Origin: JACMLD01 sp964245425
GTDB taxonomy: Bacteria; Bacteroidota; Bacteroidia; Chitinophagales; Chitinophagaceae
Assembly (NCBI GenBank): GCA_964245425.1
Contig: CAXTMV010000001.1
Span: 1-64,000, forward strand
Length of the DNA: 64,000 nt
Direction of reading: 5' to 3'
Within the stretch, counting starts at the first letter, position 1; each line of letters starts with the position of its first letter. Made by a program: the position numbers and the translations under genes. A model generated the notes under the pieces. It ran no database searches. It worked only from the letters and a program-made list of their open reading frames with translations, and was not told the DNA's origin. Shown in pieces: positions 9,420 to 18,200 of this stretch.

Positions 9420-10139
9420 TCAGATCAGCTGTTCAAAATAAGCACCTATCTTCTTTTCCTGATCGGTAAACTGCAATTCTAAAATCCAGTGTCTCCGATG
9501 GCCGTATGGATCCAATAAAAAAAGATCGTTGTGATTGTCCGGGTGAATATCCAGTTCCAGGCTATTTGGATCCGCCGGTTGCTCGTGCGGAAATTTTCCT
9601 ACGATATGCCCTGCAATATCGCCGCTGAAAGTCCAGCCATAAGCGGCGGCTTTTTCAACAGCCAGCTGGAACAGGGCAGAAGCAGGTAATTTTGTTTGCA
9701 GCAGTACCCAGCCCTGGATCTCATACCAGGCTTTCTCCACATCATTTTTTAATTTGAGTTTGCCTGCGTTGTTACCCAGTACATAGGTTCTTCCAATATC
9801 TGCCTCGTATCCATCTACAATGGGCCCAAAATCAATAAATAAAATATCATCTTCCTGTATAATCCTGTCGGCCGGGTTTTCACTGTAAGTGGCCAGGGTG
9901 TTGACCCCCGTTCTTACAATTTTTTTGTGCCAGTGATCCATGATACCAAATTTCTCTGCGGCTAAGGCGGCAATTTCTGCCGTTAACCGGGACTCTGTCT
10001 TGCCTGCCTTTATCAGGTGCTGCGTTTCGATGGCGTCAAATAACAGGGTTGTTATTATCTCAGCTTTTAATAGTTTCTTTCCGGTCATTTTTAATTTGTT
10101 TGAAAACTGTAACAAAAAAAATGAATTAGGCGAAACCAA
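9420..10139 (-). CDS. M24-family (Xaa-Pro aminopeptidase-like) metallohydrolase
   Basis: A 239-residue protein with the pita-bread fold signature and no N-terminal creatinase domain. Probable metal ligands are the Asp of FIDFGP, the Asp of EADIGRTY, the His of AGHIVGKFPHE, and Glu residues downstream (one in WILELQF). The start is probably M18 (MTGKKLL, near 10088), because the preceding residues look like translated leader. The family includes methionine and Xaa-Pro aminopeptidases and creatinase-like enzymes; which activity applies here is open. The gene lies between a Crp-like regulator and a cysteine hydrolase, suggesting one small catabolic operon. Confidence 0.75.
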   Translation of the reverse strand: MVSPNSFFLLQFSNKLKMTGKKLLKAEIITTLLFDAIETQHLIKAGKTESRLTAEIAALAAEKFGIMDHWHKKIVRTGVNTLATYSENPADRIIQEDDILFIDFGPIVDGYEADIGRTYVLGNNAGKLKLKNDVEKAWYEIQGWVLLQTKLPASALFQLAVEKAAAYGWTFSGDIAGHIVGKFPHEQPADPNSLELDIHPDNHNDLFLLDPYGHRRHWILELQFTDQEKKIGAYFEQLI

Positions 10140-10157
10140 CAGTTAATCTATATTAAC

Positions 10158-10733
10158 TCACCGTATTTTTTTCCTGAGGACGCTTAAAAATTGAGGGGTA
10201 ATGCCCAGGTAAGAAGCAATGTCTTTTTGCTGAAACCGTTTTTCCGAATAAGGTTTTTGTTTAATGAACAATCGGTATCGTTCCTCAGCAGGCGCAGATA
10301 ACATCAGGTTTATCTGGTCTTTTTGCGAAATGTAGGCGTGTTGAAAAAGTAGCCTGAAAAAACGTTCGAACTTGGGTATCTTCTGGTATAACAGCTCCAG
10401 GTTATTTTTACTTATTTGTAAGACATCCGTATTCTCCATCGCTTTGATATTCGATTTGGAAGGCGTTTCCTTAAAGAAGCTATACAAATCATCTGCCCAC
10501 CATTCTTCTACGAGGAAATCGACTATATGCTCTGTGCCATTTTCATCTGTATAATATGTTTTCAGGCAACCCTTATTGATAAAAGTTGCATACCGGCAAA
10601 TATCGCCCTCCCGAAGTAAAAATGCCCCGGCAGCCAGGGATTTTGCCTGCCAAAGGGATTTGAAGAAAGCTGTTTCTTCCGTGGTTAAAGAAACATGCTT
10701 TGCTATAGTAGACAGTAAAAGGTCGAAGCTCAT
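10158..10733 (-). CDS. Crp/Fnr-family transcriptional regulator
   Basis: A 191-residue regulator with a cyclic-nucleotide-binding-like beta-barrel (about 20-110, GAFLLREGDICRYATFINKG) and a short C-terminal HTH (QQKDIASYLGITPQFLSVLR). It has the usual size of the many Bacteroidota Crp-like proteins. The phosphate-binding cassette of true cAMP receptors is not evident, so the ligand is unknown. It heads the leftward group with the M24-like gene 18 bases downstream and may regulate that group. Confidence 0.85.
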   Translation of the reverse strand: MSFDLLLSTIAKHVSLTTEETAFFKSLWQAKSLAAGAFLLREGDICRYATFINKGCLKTYYTDENGTEHIVDFLVEEWWADDLYSFFKETPSKSNIKAMENTDVLQISKNNLELLYQKIPKFERFFRLLFQHAYISQKDQINLMLSAPAEERYRLFIKQKPYSEKRFQQKDIASYLGITPQFLSVLRKKIR

Positions 10734-10822
10734 ACCCCGTTCATTAGGTCGATTTGATGGCTATTGCAGTGGAAATGATCAAACTGCCTGTCTAAGTTAC
10801 TACAATTAAAGCGGCCGGCTGG

Positions 10823-10838
10823 TGGCAGCTTGCTGCCA
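10823..10838. repeat. Short hairpin downstream of the 10894 gene
   Basis: TGGCAG-CAAG-CTGCCA (minus-strand reading) forms a six- to seven-base-pair hairpin between the end of the exported hypothetical and the start of the Crp-like gene. There is no following U-run on either strand, so terminator function is only a guess. Confidence 0.25.
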
Positions 10839-10893
10839 AACAGAACACAGATTTTATGATGGGGCAGATAAGTGTAACCAGACCACACAATAG

Positions 10894-11715
10894 CTATCCA
10901 TGGTGCTTCATACTCGCTTCTACCGCGAAATAGGGTTTGTAATCCAGCAGCCTTTTCAGCAAGGCGCTGGCATCGCTGACAATTTTTTGCTTCAGCTCGT
11001 GATCGGCAGGGAAAATCAGGATGCCAAACGGCCCCTTACCGGCGCCCAGCACATAATCGCCCGGATTGGCCAAAATGAAATTTTGTTGGGAACCCGGCGT
11101 TACGCCAATCTCTGCCGTAGTAAGGTAGGGCGCGTAAAACATGTAGTGCGGAACGCTGATGGTATTGATTTTTTTATTGTCCGGATCCGCTTCATAAGCC
11201 CTCATAACAGGCGCCAGCATATAAGAGATGCCGGACCTCGACGGTGCTTTATAGTAGCCGGTCTTAATCCGTTGCGCAACCGTATCCCGCACCTGCAGCG
11301 CGGTCAATTTTCCGGCGGCACGCATAGCGGCAACATCCTGGTAAACGATGAATACGGTTTTGGCTCCTTCCGCATCATAACTCATCGGCACGGCCAAATC
11401 AGGCCTGAATTCACCCCATTCCCATTCTGTTCTTGAAATAAAGCACACAAACCCGTTCCGCCCCTGGCGACTCAAATAATACCCTTTTGCAGGGTCCAGC
11501 AAATAAACCGATGCATCGGCCCGCAGGTGGGGAGGCAATGCACTGAGCGCAAAATCTGTTTCAAGATCGGTGGGCCATTTTTCAAGTATGGCTTCCATCT
11601 TTGATTGGGCACCGGATGGTAGCGGCAGACCCATACAACATATTCCTAACAAACAGGTGAAAACGCCATGCAGGATACGCAGGTTGCTTTTGCGGCTGCT
11701 GAAGACAATATGCAT
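10894..11715 (-). CDS. Exported hypothetical protein
   Basis: A 273-residue protein with a long N-terminal leader: basic start, hydrophobic core at about 15-33, and a likely signal peptidase site at SGA before Q37. The mature part is mixed alpha/beta with no motif I can name; conserved-looking segments include GYYLSRQGRNGFVCFISR and SVPHYMFYAPYLT. No lipobox, membrane anchor or type IX domain is seen. It is transcribed alone, divergent from the giant operon at 12078, with 362 bases between the starts. Confidence 0.6.
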   Translation of the reverse strand: MHIVFSSRKSNLRILHGVFTCLLGICCMGLPLPSGAQSKMEAILEKWPTDLETDFALSALPPHLRADASVYLLDPAKGYYLSRQGRNGFVCFISRTEWEWGEFRPDLAVPMSYDAEGAKTVFIVYQDVAAMRAAGKLTALQVRDTVAQRIKTGYYKAPSRSGISYMLAPVMRAYEADPDNKKINTISVPHYMFYAPYLTTAEIGVTPGSQQNFILANPGDYVLGAGKGPFGILIFPADHELKQKIVSDASALLKRLLDYKPYFAVEASMKHHG

Positions 11716-12077
11716 ATAGTTGGTAGTTTCGGCTATAAAAATACCGGGTTATAATACCCCGCAGCGGGTGTAAAGACGACATTTTAAGGGCAAATAATAC
11801 CCTGTTGATACCCGCTTTGTAGTATTTGCGGCGTTTTTTCATTGCCTATCTTTAATGGTACCGGCATCTTATCTTCATATTAAGTGTTGAAATCGATCGG
11901 CGATAAGAAATAAAATCCGTTAATTTTAAACATATCCGTACCCTGTTGCCATTGTTGCTGACTCCTGAACAGTTTTCCAATCCCCACCCATATTGATTAG
12001 TAATTGCTTCTTTAAAAGATCTTAACCATTACCCTGGCGGATGATGTTTTTCTTATCACACTATGAACTAATTCCAC
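11716..12077. other. Divergent intergenic region before the giant operon
   Basis: 362 bases between the exported hypothetical (leftward) and the five-gene operon (rightward). It holds a GC-rich imperfect palindrome (ACCCCGCAGCGGGTGT near 11757-11772) in the leader of the leftward gene and one weak rightward promoter candidate at 11825-11854. No small gene or RNA is evident. Confidence 0.5.
11825..11854 (+). promoter_or_regulatory. Candidate promoter of the five-gene operon
   Basis: TTTG (11825-11828), 18 bases, then TATCTTTA (11847-11854), one mismatch from the TAnnTTTG -7 consensus. It would give a leader of about 215 bases before the ATG at 12078. The spacing is one base short of the usual 19-21, so this is tentative. 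Confidence 0.3.
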
Positions 12078-15000
12078 ATGAGTGAACCTACCGGCACTTA
12101 TTCATTTTTGCCCTGGATGCGGCTTGGTATTGCCAACAATATCCTGCAGAACGACCAGGATCCCAGCGTAAAACTTAGGGCTGCCATCCCTGTTGATCTA
12201 ACGTTAACAGCTACCAGGATCGATGGAACTACCGTAGACAACCATTTATCGCAAAATATTCAGCTCTATGGGCCGGGCGATATTATTGGAATTGACAACA
12301 AAGCCATCATAAAAACGGAACCGCTTAATTGGATTACCAATTTTGAATCCAACTACCTTCCATATATAGAGTTCTACCAGGAAGACTTTCCCTGGCGGTA
12401 TACCCCGGCAAAAGCCGATAGCAGCAAAGACCGCCTCCGTCCCTGGATCAGCCTGGTCTGCCTGAAAGAAAATGAATTTACAGAGGGAAAAGATACCCAG
12501 GGAAAGCCATTGCCCTATTTCAGCCTTCCGACTGGCATCAATGCCAAAGACCTGTTTCCGGATGCCAGTCAATTGTGGGCATGGGCGCATGTGCATACAA
12601 ACAAAGACCTTTCCCTCGGCGCGCCATCCTTTCCATTTAACGCAGACGCGGTAAAAACAATCTTTCAGCAATTGCTGGATACCGACCCTGACAACGCTTA
12701 TTCAAGATTGCTTTGTGCCAGGAACCTGGAACCCAATACGTCTTATCATGCTTTTTTAATTCCCAGTTTTGAAAGCGGCCGCCTGGCCGGCCTTGGTCAA
12801 ACCATTCCGGCTGCATTGGTGGCTACCGAAGGAGCATGGGACGATAACCAAACCGAATTCCCTTATTACTACAGCTGGTATTTCAGAACAGGCGCGGTGG
12901 GTGATTTTGAATACCTGGTCAGCCTTCTGCAGCCAAAAATTGCCGATAAGCGTGTAGGCATCCGCGATATGGATGTGCTGCACCCCGGTTCCAACCTGCC
13001 GGCCATCAATATACCGGCAGCGCTGGCGGGTGTACTGAAATTAGGGGGCGCATTGCAAGTACCTTTTACAACCTTGTCTGCGCCGGATCAGGCGGCAGTA
13101 ACCCTATACGATGAATGGGATGAACACCCCTACCCGCACCCTTTTGAAAAAGCAATGGCGCAACGCATTAACCTGGCAGATGATTATACCAGCGAAACAA
13201 AAGAAGTGGTGGATGTTAATTCAGCAGCAGGTATATTGGATGACGGCAGCCCCGACCCCGATCCAATCATCACCTCGCCGCTGTACGGAACCTGGCATGC
13301 CCTGGTAAAACGCCTGCTGACCGAAAAAGACGGCACAGCGGTGGCCCCGGCCAAACAGGAAAACTGGATACATGAATTAAACCTGGACCCACGGTTTCGG
13401 GTAGCCGCCGGGTTTGGAACAAAAGTTATTCAGCAGGGACAGGAATTATATATGAATGCGGCCTGGGAACAGGTAGGCGATGTATTGGCCGCCAATAATA
13501 AAATCCGCTTTGCAGAACTGGCAACGGCCGTATCTGGCCAGTTTTATAGCAACTACCTGCTGGCACTGCCCGCAGAAAAACAATTTCTGTTTACTGCGCC
13601 GGTTCAGAAAAAAATACTGCTGAATGGCCTTACCATTTACAAGCAGGTTCGCAACAGCCTGGTTCCGGGTGCAACTGCTTCCGGCCCCATGCGACGTATT
13701 GCCAGCGACAGGAGCCCTTTCCTGAAAAGACTAAAGCAACATCCAGCTTTTCAGTCCGGGCAGCTGTTCAGTAAAATAAATACCGGAAAAGTGGTGATAG
13801 TGGCACCCAAAACGGTTCCGGCAGGTTCAATCAAACTAACCGACGCCCTGAGTAAATTCAGTACCACCACCACGACCACCACCACGACCACCACCGCTGT
13901 TACGGAAAGGGACACCTCATTGCCCATTTTAAAAGGCATAGGTGAAAAAAACCAGACTTCTATAGAGGTAGATCAATTACCCACCATTGGCAATTTCAAT
14001 ATCGTGGGCATTGGCGAAGTCTATAAGCCAGTTCCCAGTCGCGCAGACAGCATCGAGGCGGTTCATTTCAAAACTGCTTTGAAGGATGCTTACGCTTTCG
14101 GAAGCATTGACTTTGTGCAACCAGTGAGGGCAGCATTGAATATGGCTGCCATTAACACACAGGCCGCCGCTGCCCTCCATCCCTCGGTTAGCATACAAAA
14201 GCGTTTATGGAGCCAATTAAAGATCCCCGATCGCATCAAAGCTGGCATGACGGAAACTTTTACACCGGTGATGGCTTATCCTGAACTGGATATGCCCATG
14301 TATAAGCCGTTAAGTGATTTGTCGGCTGAATTATTCCTTCCGAATATTAACCTGATTGCCCAGAATTCAGTGACCTTACTACAGAACAACCAGCGGTTCA
14401 TTGAATCCTATATGGTGGGTCTCAACCATGAGATGTCAAGAGAACTGTTATGGCGGGAATACCCGACCGATCAGCGCGGCAGCTATTTCAGGCAGTTCTG
14501 GGACATCAGTAATTTTCTACCCGTTTCCGGACAAATACCGGATGTATTACGGGAAAAGTTAAGGGATATATATCCGATTCACTTATGGCCAACCATCCCC
14601 AGTCCGCAGAAACCCCTTCAGCATAAGCTGGGTAAACACAATCCCCGGGCCGACAATAACCAGCCCGACAATATTGTAATGGTGGTTCGCGGAGACTTAC
14701 TGAAAAGATATCCTACCGCCGTTATCTATGCGCAGTTAGCAGACTGGGGGAAAAACGCAAACGGCGTGGCGGATATTCATGAAGACAGGGTATTGATCGA
14801 TCTGAGCGACGCAGAAAGACAAAACCCCGGCGACCATCCTGACAAAATACAGACGCCGCTTTTTCAGGCGAAAGTGGATCCGGATATTTATTTTTTCGGA
14901 TTTGATCTTACCGCACAACAGGCACTTGGCGATCCAAACCCCAGCAGTACCAGTAATAAACCGGGCTGGTTTTTTGTGATCAAGGAAAGGCCGGGCGAAC

Positions 15001-15275
15001 CCCGGTTCGGGCTAGATGAAAATCTTTCTGCTCATATTTATAACTGGAATGATTTGTCCTGGCAAAATACAGGTATTGCAGATGGAAAAAACATCGTGCT
15101 CAACAGCAGCATTGTTATTGAAACCGACCCTGCACCAGGCACCGATAATAAGAACAACAAGGAAGATGCGCAGGCGCAGTGGAACCCGCAAACCAATGCG
15201 GCATCGCTCGCTTACATACTTTTCCAGGCACCTGTATTGGTTGCAGTACATGCCTCCAAAATGTTACCGGCATAA
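12078..15275 (+). CDS. Giant operon protein 1, uncharacterised (1065 aa)
   Basis: First gene of a five-gene operon. No signal peptide or membrane segment. Strongly patterned N-terminal motifs: PGDIIGID (66-73), FPWRYTPA (104-111), a following RLRPWISL segment and LWAWAHVH (166-173). A run of eleven Thr (596-606) separates N- and C-terminal halves; the C-terminal half includes GWFFVIKERPGEPRFGLD and ends in a beta-rich tail. I recall proteins with these motifs as unnamed large ORFs in unrelated phyla, always next to the kind of genes seen here, but I cannot confirm this without a search. No catalytic motif is recognisable. The gene ends 20 bases before the next. Confidence 0.7.
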   Translation: MSEPTGTYSFLPWMRLGIANNILQNDQDPSVKLRAAIPVDLTLTATRIDGTTVDNHLSQNIQLYGPGDIIGIDNKAIIKTEPLNWITNFESNYLPYIEFYQEDFPWRYTPAKADSSKDRLRPWISLVCLKENEFTEGKDTQGKPLPYFSLPTGINAKDLFPDASQLWAWAHVHTNKDLSLGAPSFPFNADAVKTIFQQLLDTDPDNAYSRLLCARNLEPNTSYHAFLIPSFESGRLAGLGQTIPAALVATEGAWDDNQTEFPYYYSWYFRTGAVGDFEYLVSLLQPKIADKRVGIRDMDVLHPGSNLPAINIPAALAGVLKLGGALQVPFTTLSAPDQAAVTLYDEWDEHPYPHPFEKAMAQRINLADDYTSETKEVVDVNSAAGILDDGSPDPDPIITSPLYGTWHALVKRLLTEKDGTAVAPAKQENWIHELNLDPRFRVAAGFGTKVIQQGQELYMNAAWEQVGDVLAANNKIRFAELATAVSGQFYSNYLLALPAEKQFLFTAPVQKKILLNGLTIYKQVRNSLVPGATASGPMRRIASDRSPFLKRLKQHPAFQSGQLFSKINTGKVVIVAPKTVPAGSIKLTDALSKFSTTTTTTTTTTTAVTERDTSLPILKGIGEKNQTSIEVDQLPTIGNFNIVGIGEVYKPVPSRADSIEAVHFKTALKDAYAFGSIDFVQPVRAALNMAAINTQAAAALHPSVSIQKRLWSQLKIPDRIKAGMTETFTPVMAYPELDMPMYKPLSDLSAELFLPNINLIAQNSVTLLQNNQRFIESYMVGLNHEMSRELLWREYPTDQRGSYFRQFWDISNFLPVSGQIPDVLREKLRDIYPIHLWPTIPSPQKPLQHKLGKHNPRADNNQPDNIVMVVRGDLLKRYPTAVIYAQLADWGKNANGVADIHEDRVLIDLSDAERQNPGDHPDKIQTPLFQAKVDPDIYFFGFDLTAQQALGDPNPSSTSNKPGWFFVIKERPGEPRFGLDENLSAHIYNWNDLSWQNTGIADGKNIVLNSSIVIETDPAPGTDNKNNKEDAQAQWNPQTNAASLAYILFQAPVLVAVHASKMLPA
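13863..13895 (+). repeat. ACC/ACG microsatellite coding for eleven threonines
   Basis: A 12-base unit (ACCACCACCACG) occurs twice and then partially, inside the first giant gene. It encodes Thr596-Thr606 and probably an unstructured linker. Loss or gain of one unit would keep the frame. Confidence 0.85.
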
Positions 15276-15295
15276 CCCATCCTAACTGAATAAAG

Positions 15296-18200
15296 ATGAC
15301 CGATTTTAAGCAACAACAAACGGATATTAAAACTGCGCGCCTGCAATCGGAAACGATTGCCCGGCAACTACGTGAAACAAAAGAAAAACTGCGATCGGCT
15401 GAAACCCTTTTGCAAACTGCCGGCAGGATGGCCAACAACAGCAACACGGCCGATATAGCAACTTTGCAAAAGCTCCGCGACGGATTACAAACGCAACTGA
15501 CAGATTTATACGGCAAAGTAAAATCGGCCACGCAAAACAGCCATGCATTACTGAATAGTTTTGCACAGGGAACTGACCCCACCAAGCAAATAACCGAACT
15601 AGACGATAGCTTCCCATTCCTGCTGTTTCCGTTAAGGCTGCAAACGCGGTTCAAAACAATCACGCAGGCAGGTGCGCTGCAACACGAATTGTGGCTGCGG
15701 ATTTATCCAGATGATTGCCAGGTCAGTGCCAAAGAAGACATGTTGTCTGAATCTGAGATCACCTCTGTGCAATCTTTCTGGAAACAGATCTGGCAGGCTG
15801 GTGGCATGGAAGCAGACCAACGGGGCGCATGGAGAAACTTGGTGGATAATTTCGGGGCGGGCCGCGCATCATGGATAACAGAAAAATATACTCCGCTAAA
15901 CCCGGCCGACAAAAAGTTAAAACACAGCCAGCAGGATATCATACTTGTTATTGTACCCGGTAAATCTTTTACCGTGGCCCAGGAAACAGCGGCCTTTTCG
16001 TTCTGGCAAAAATACTGGCGGGCGGGTACCGATGCAGCTGCCCGGGACCAGGCAATCGCGGCTCTGAAGGCCGCTATAGGAGATACTGCTGTCAGCATGC
16101 TGACAGATTTCAGGCCTTTCAACCTCGACATCAATCCCCTTCCGGGATATCAGCGGGCAGACCTGGATGTGCAGGTGGTAAAACTCGTTTTTCCTGCCGC
16201 GGCAGACATTATTGCAGCAGGCGTTTCCTGGTTGCAGGCACCCGCCGTTAATACCCTGCCGGAAAGATTTGTGGCCATGTGCTACAGCAACGGACAACTG
16301 GTTAAAGAACAAACCGGCAATTTGCTACCGGATAAACTGGCCACCGGGCCGGACCCTTCGCTTCCCGACAATGAACAACTGAAAGCCACCGACGACGGCA
16401 ATCTTTTTGTGAACGATGATCTTGCATGGATGGTTGATTTCGACATGGCCATTGCAGCCGGAATGGGCATGAAAATAAGCCTGACTGCCGATCAGGCACT
16501 AACAGGTTTCGACAAGATCATTGTGCTTGGCCTCAGGCTGTCATCGGATGCGCAGGACGGCGCCACACTGCTCGGTAATTTATTCAGCAGTCATTATTAC
16601 AGCAAAAATGGTTTTGGCCTCTTACCACAGGGAACACCTACCAACAATACGGAAAAAGAAGCGGCCGGCTACAGCAAAACAGAAGACCCAGATCAGAGCT
16701 ACAACAGGCTGTTCAATGCCAGCGAAAGTTATGCTGTTACGGCCGATCCATTACAGAAGAAAGACGGTCAGTGGCTGGCCGAATACCTGGGCATTGACCC
16801 ATTGTTTTTCACGAAAACACAGGGTGCTGCGGGTCGCGACCAGGGAGAGGCACGGGCAATGAATATTGCTTTATGGCCGGCTACCCTGGGTTATTTTATG
16901 GAAGAAATGATGCATCCGGCGTTCAGCGCGGCCGATATCGCACAAACCCGCCTTTTCTTCAACCAGTATGTTTCCGGCAGGGGACCTGTACCTGCTATCA
17001 GGATTGGCAGGCAACCCTATGGTATCTTACCGGCTACCGCTTTTTCCCGGTTAAGCTTCAACGTTACTCCCACCATACCCGGCATCCTGCCACTGCCAGT
17101 GAACACATTCATGCCCAGGTTATACAACGTGATCAAAAAAATAGACACCGATTGGGGAAACCTGGTGCCTGGTGTGGCCCATATCAGCAAAGACGGCGAT
17201 ACCGATCAATTACTGGTGGATATCCTCGGCCTTCATTCCGGTTCTGTTGAATTTCACCAGCGGTACCTTGAAAGCCTGGAACATATCTATAACCTGGTTT
17301 CACTACAGGGTGGCAGCGTGCAGGCCCAAACGGTGGCCGATATTACCAACCAGAAAGCTGCTGCCGTAACCAGGCTCATAGGCTATAACTTCACCCAATT
17401 GCTACCCATCCTGCAGAAGTATTTCATGGGAAATTCCCACCCGCTAACAGGTCCGCTGGTCGATGATACACCGCTTTCAGAAACAGATCCGATCCGGAAG
17501 TACAGCGCCGATGGTAAAAACTATATTGAATGGCTGGCTGCCGCTACGGTGGAACAGGTACGAATACAGGATTTTGGCGGCCATCCTGCGCCTGCGGCAC
17601 TTTTATATTTGATGCTGCGGCATGCGTTAATGATGGCACAAGCCGATGCAGCTGCTCAATTGCATGTTTCGAAAGGATTGGAAACAGATAAAACCTTGTT
17701 TCATGACCCAGCCTTCATACAGGTGAAAGCGGCGGGTGGAGGCAAAAGCAAATGGGAATATCTCTATAAAAAAGAACCCCGCATTACAGGCGACGACACA
17801 CAGATAAGTGACTATATCTACAAACCTGCTGTGCTCGGTAAGATTACCGAAACAAAAAACCTGGCCGATACGCTCCAGGCGCTGGCTTTTCTGGAAGGCA
17901 GTTCTACTTCTGCGCTCGAAAGAGTTTTTACCGAACATATCGATTGCTGCCAGTATCGCCTGGATGCATGGAGAACCGGGCTTGTGAATGCCAAATTAAC
18001 GGAGCAACGCCGCCTGCAGCAAACGGGTGACAACTGGTCCAAAGGCATTTACCTGGGTTGTTATGGCTCGCTTGAAAATATAAGGCCCAAAAAACAAGCG
18101 CTTGAACCGGTCGTATTGAGTGATGAACTAAAAAATATTTTCAGCGGCAGCGAGCCTCTGGTAAGAGACAATACCAATTTGGGGTTTATTCATGCCCCGT

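Noticed and set aside
15115..15663. 182-codon minus-strand open frame across two giant genes
   Set aside because: Antisense to the first and second giant genes; Cys/Ser/Val-rich translation typical of a shadow frame.
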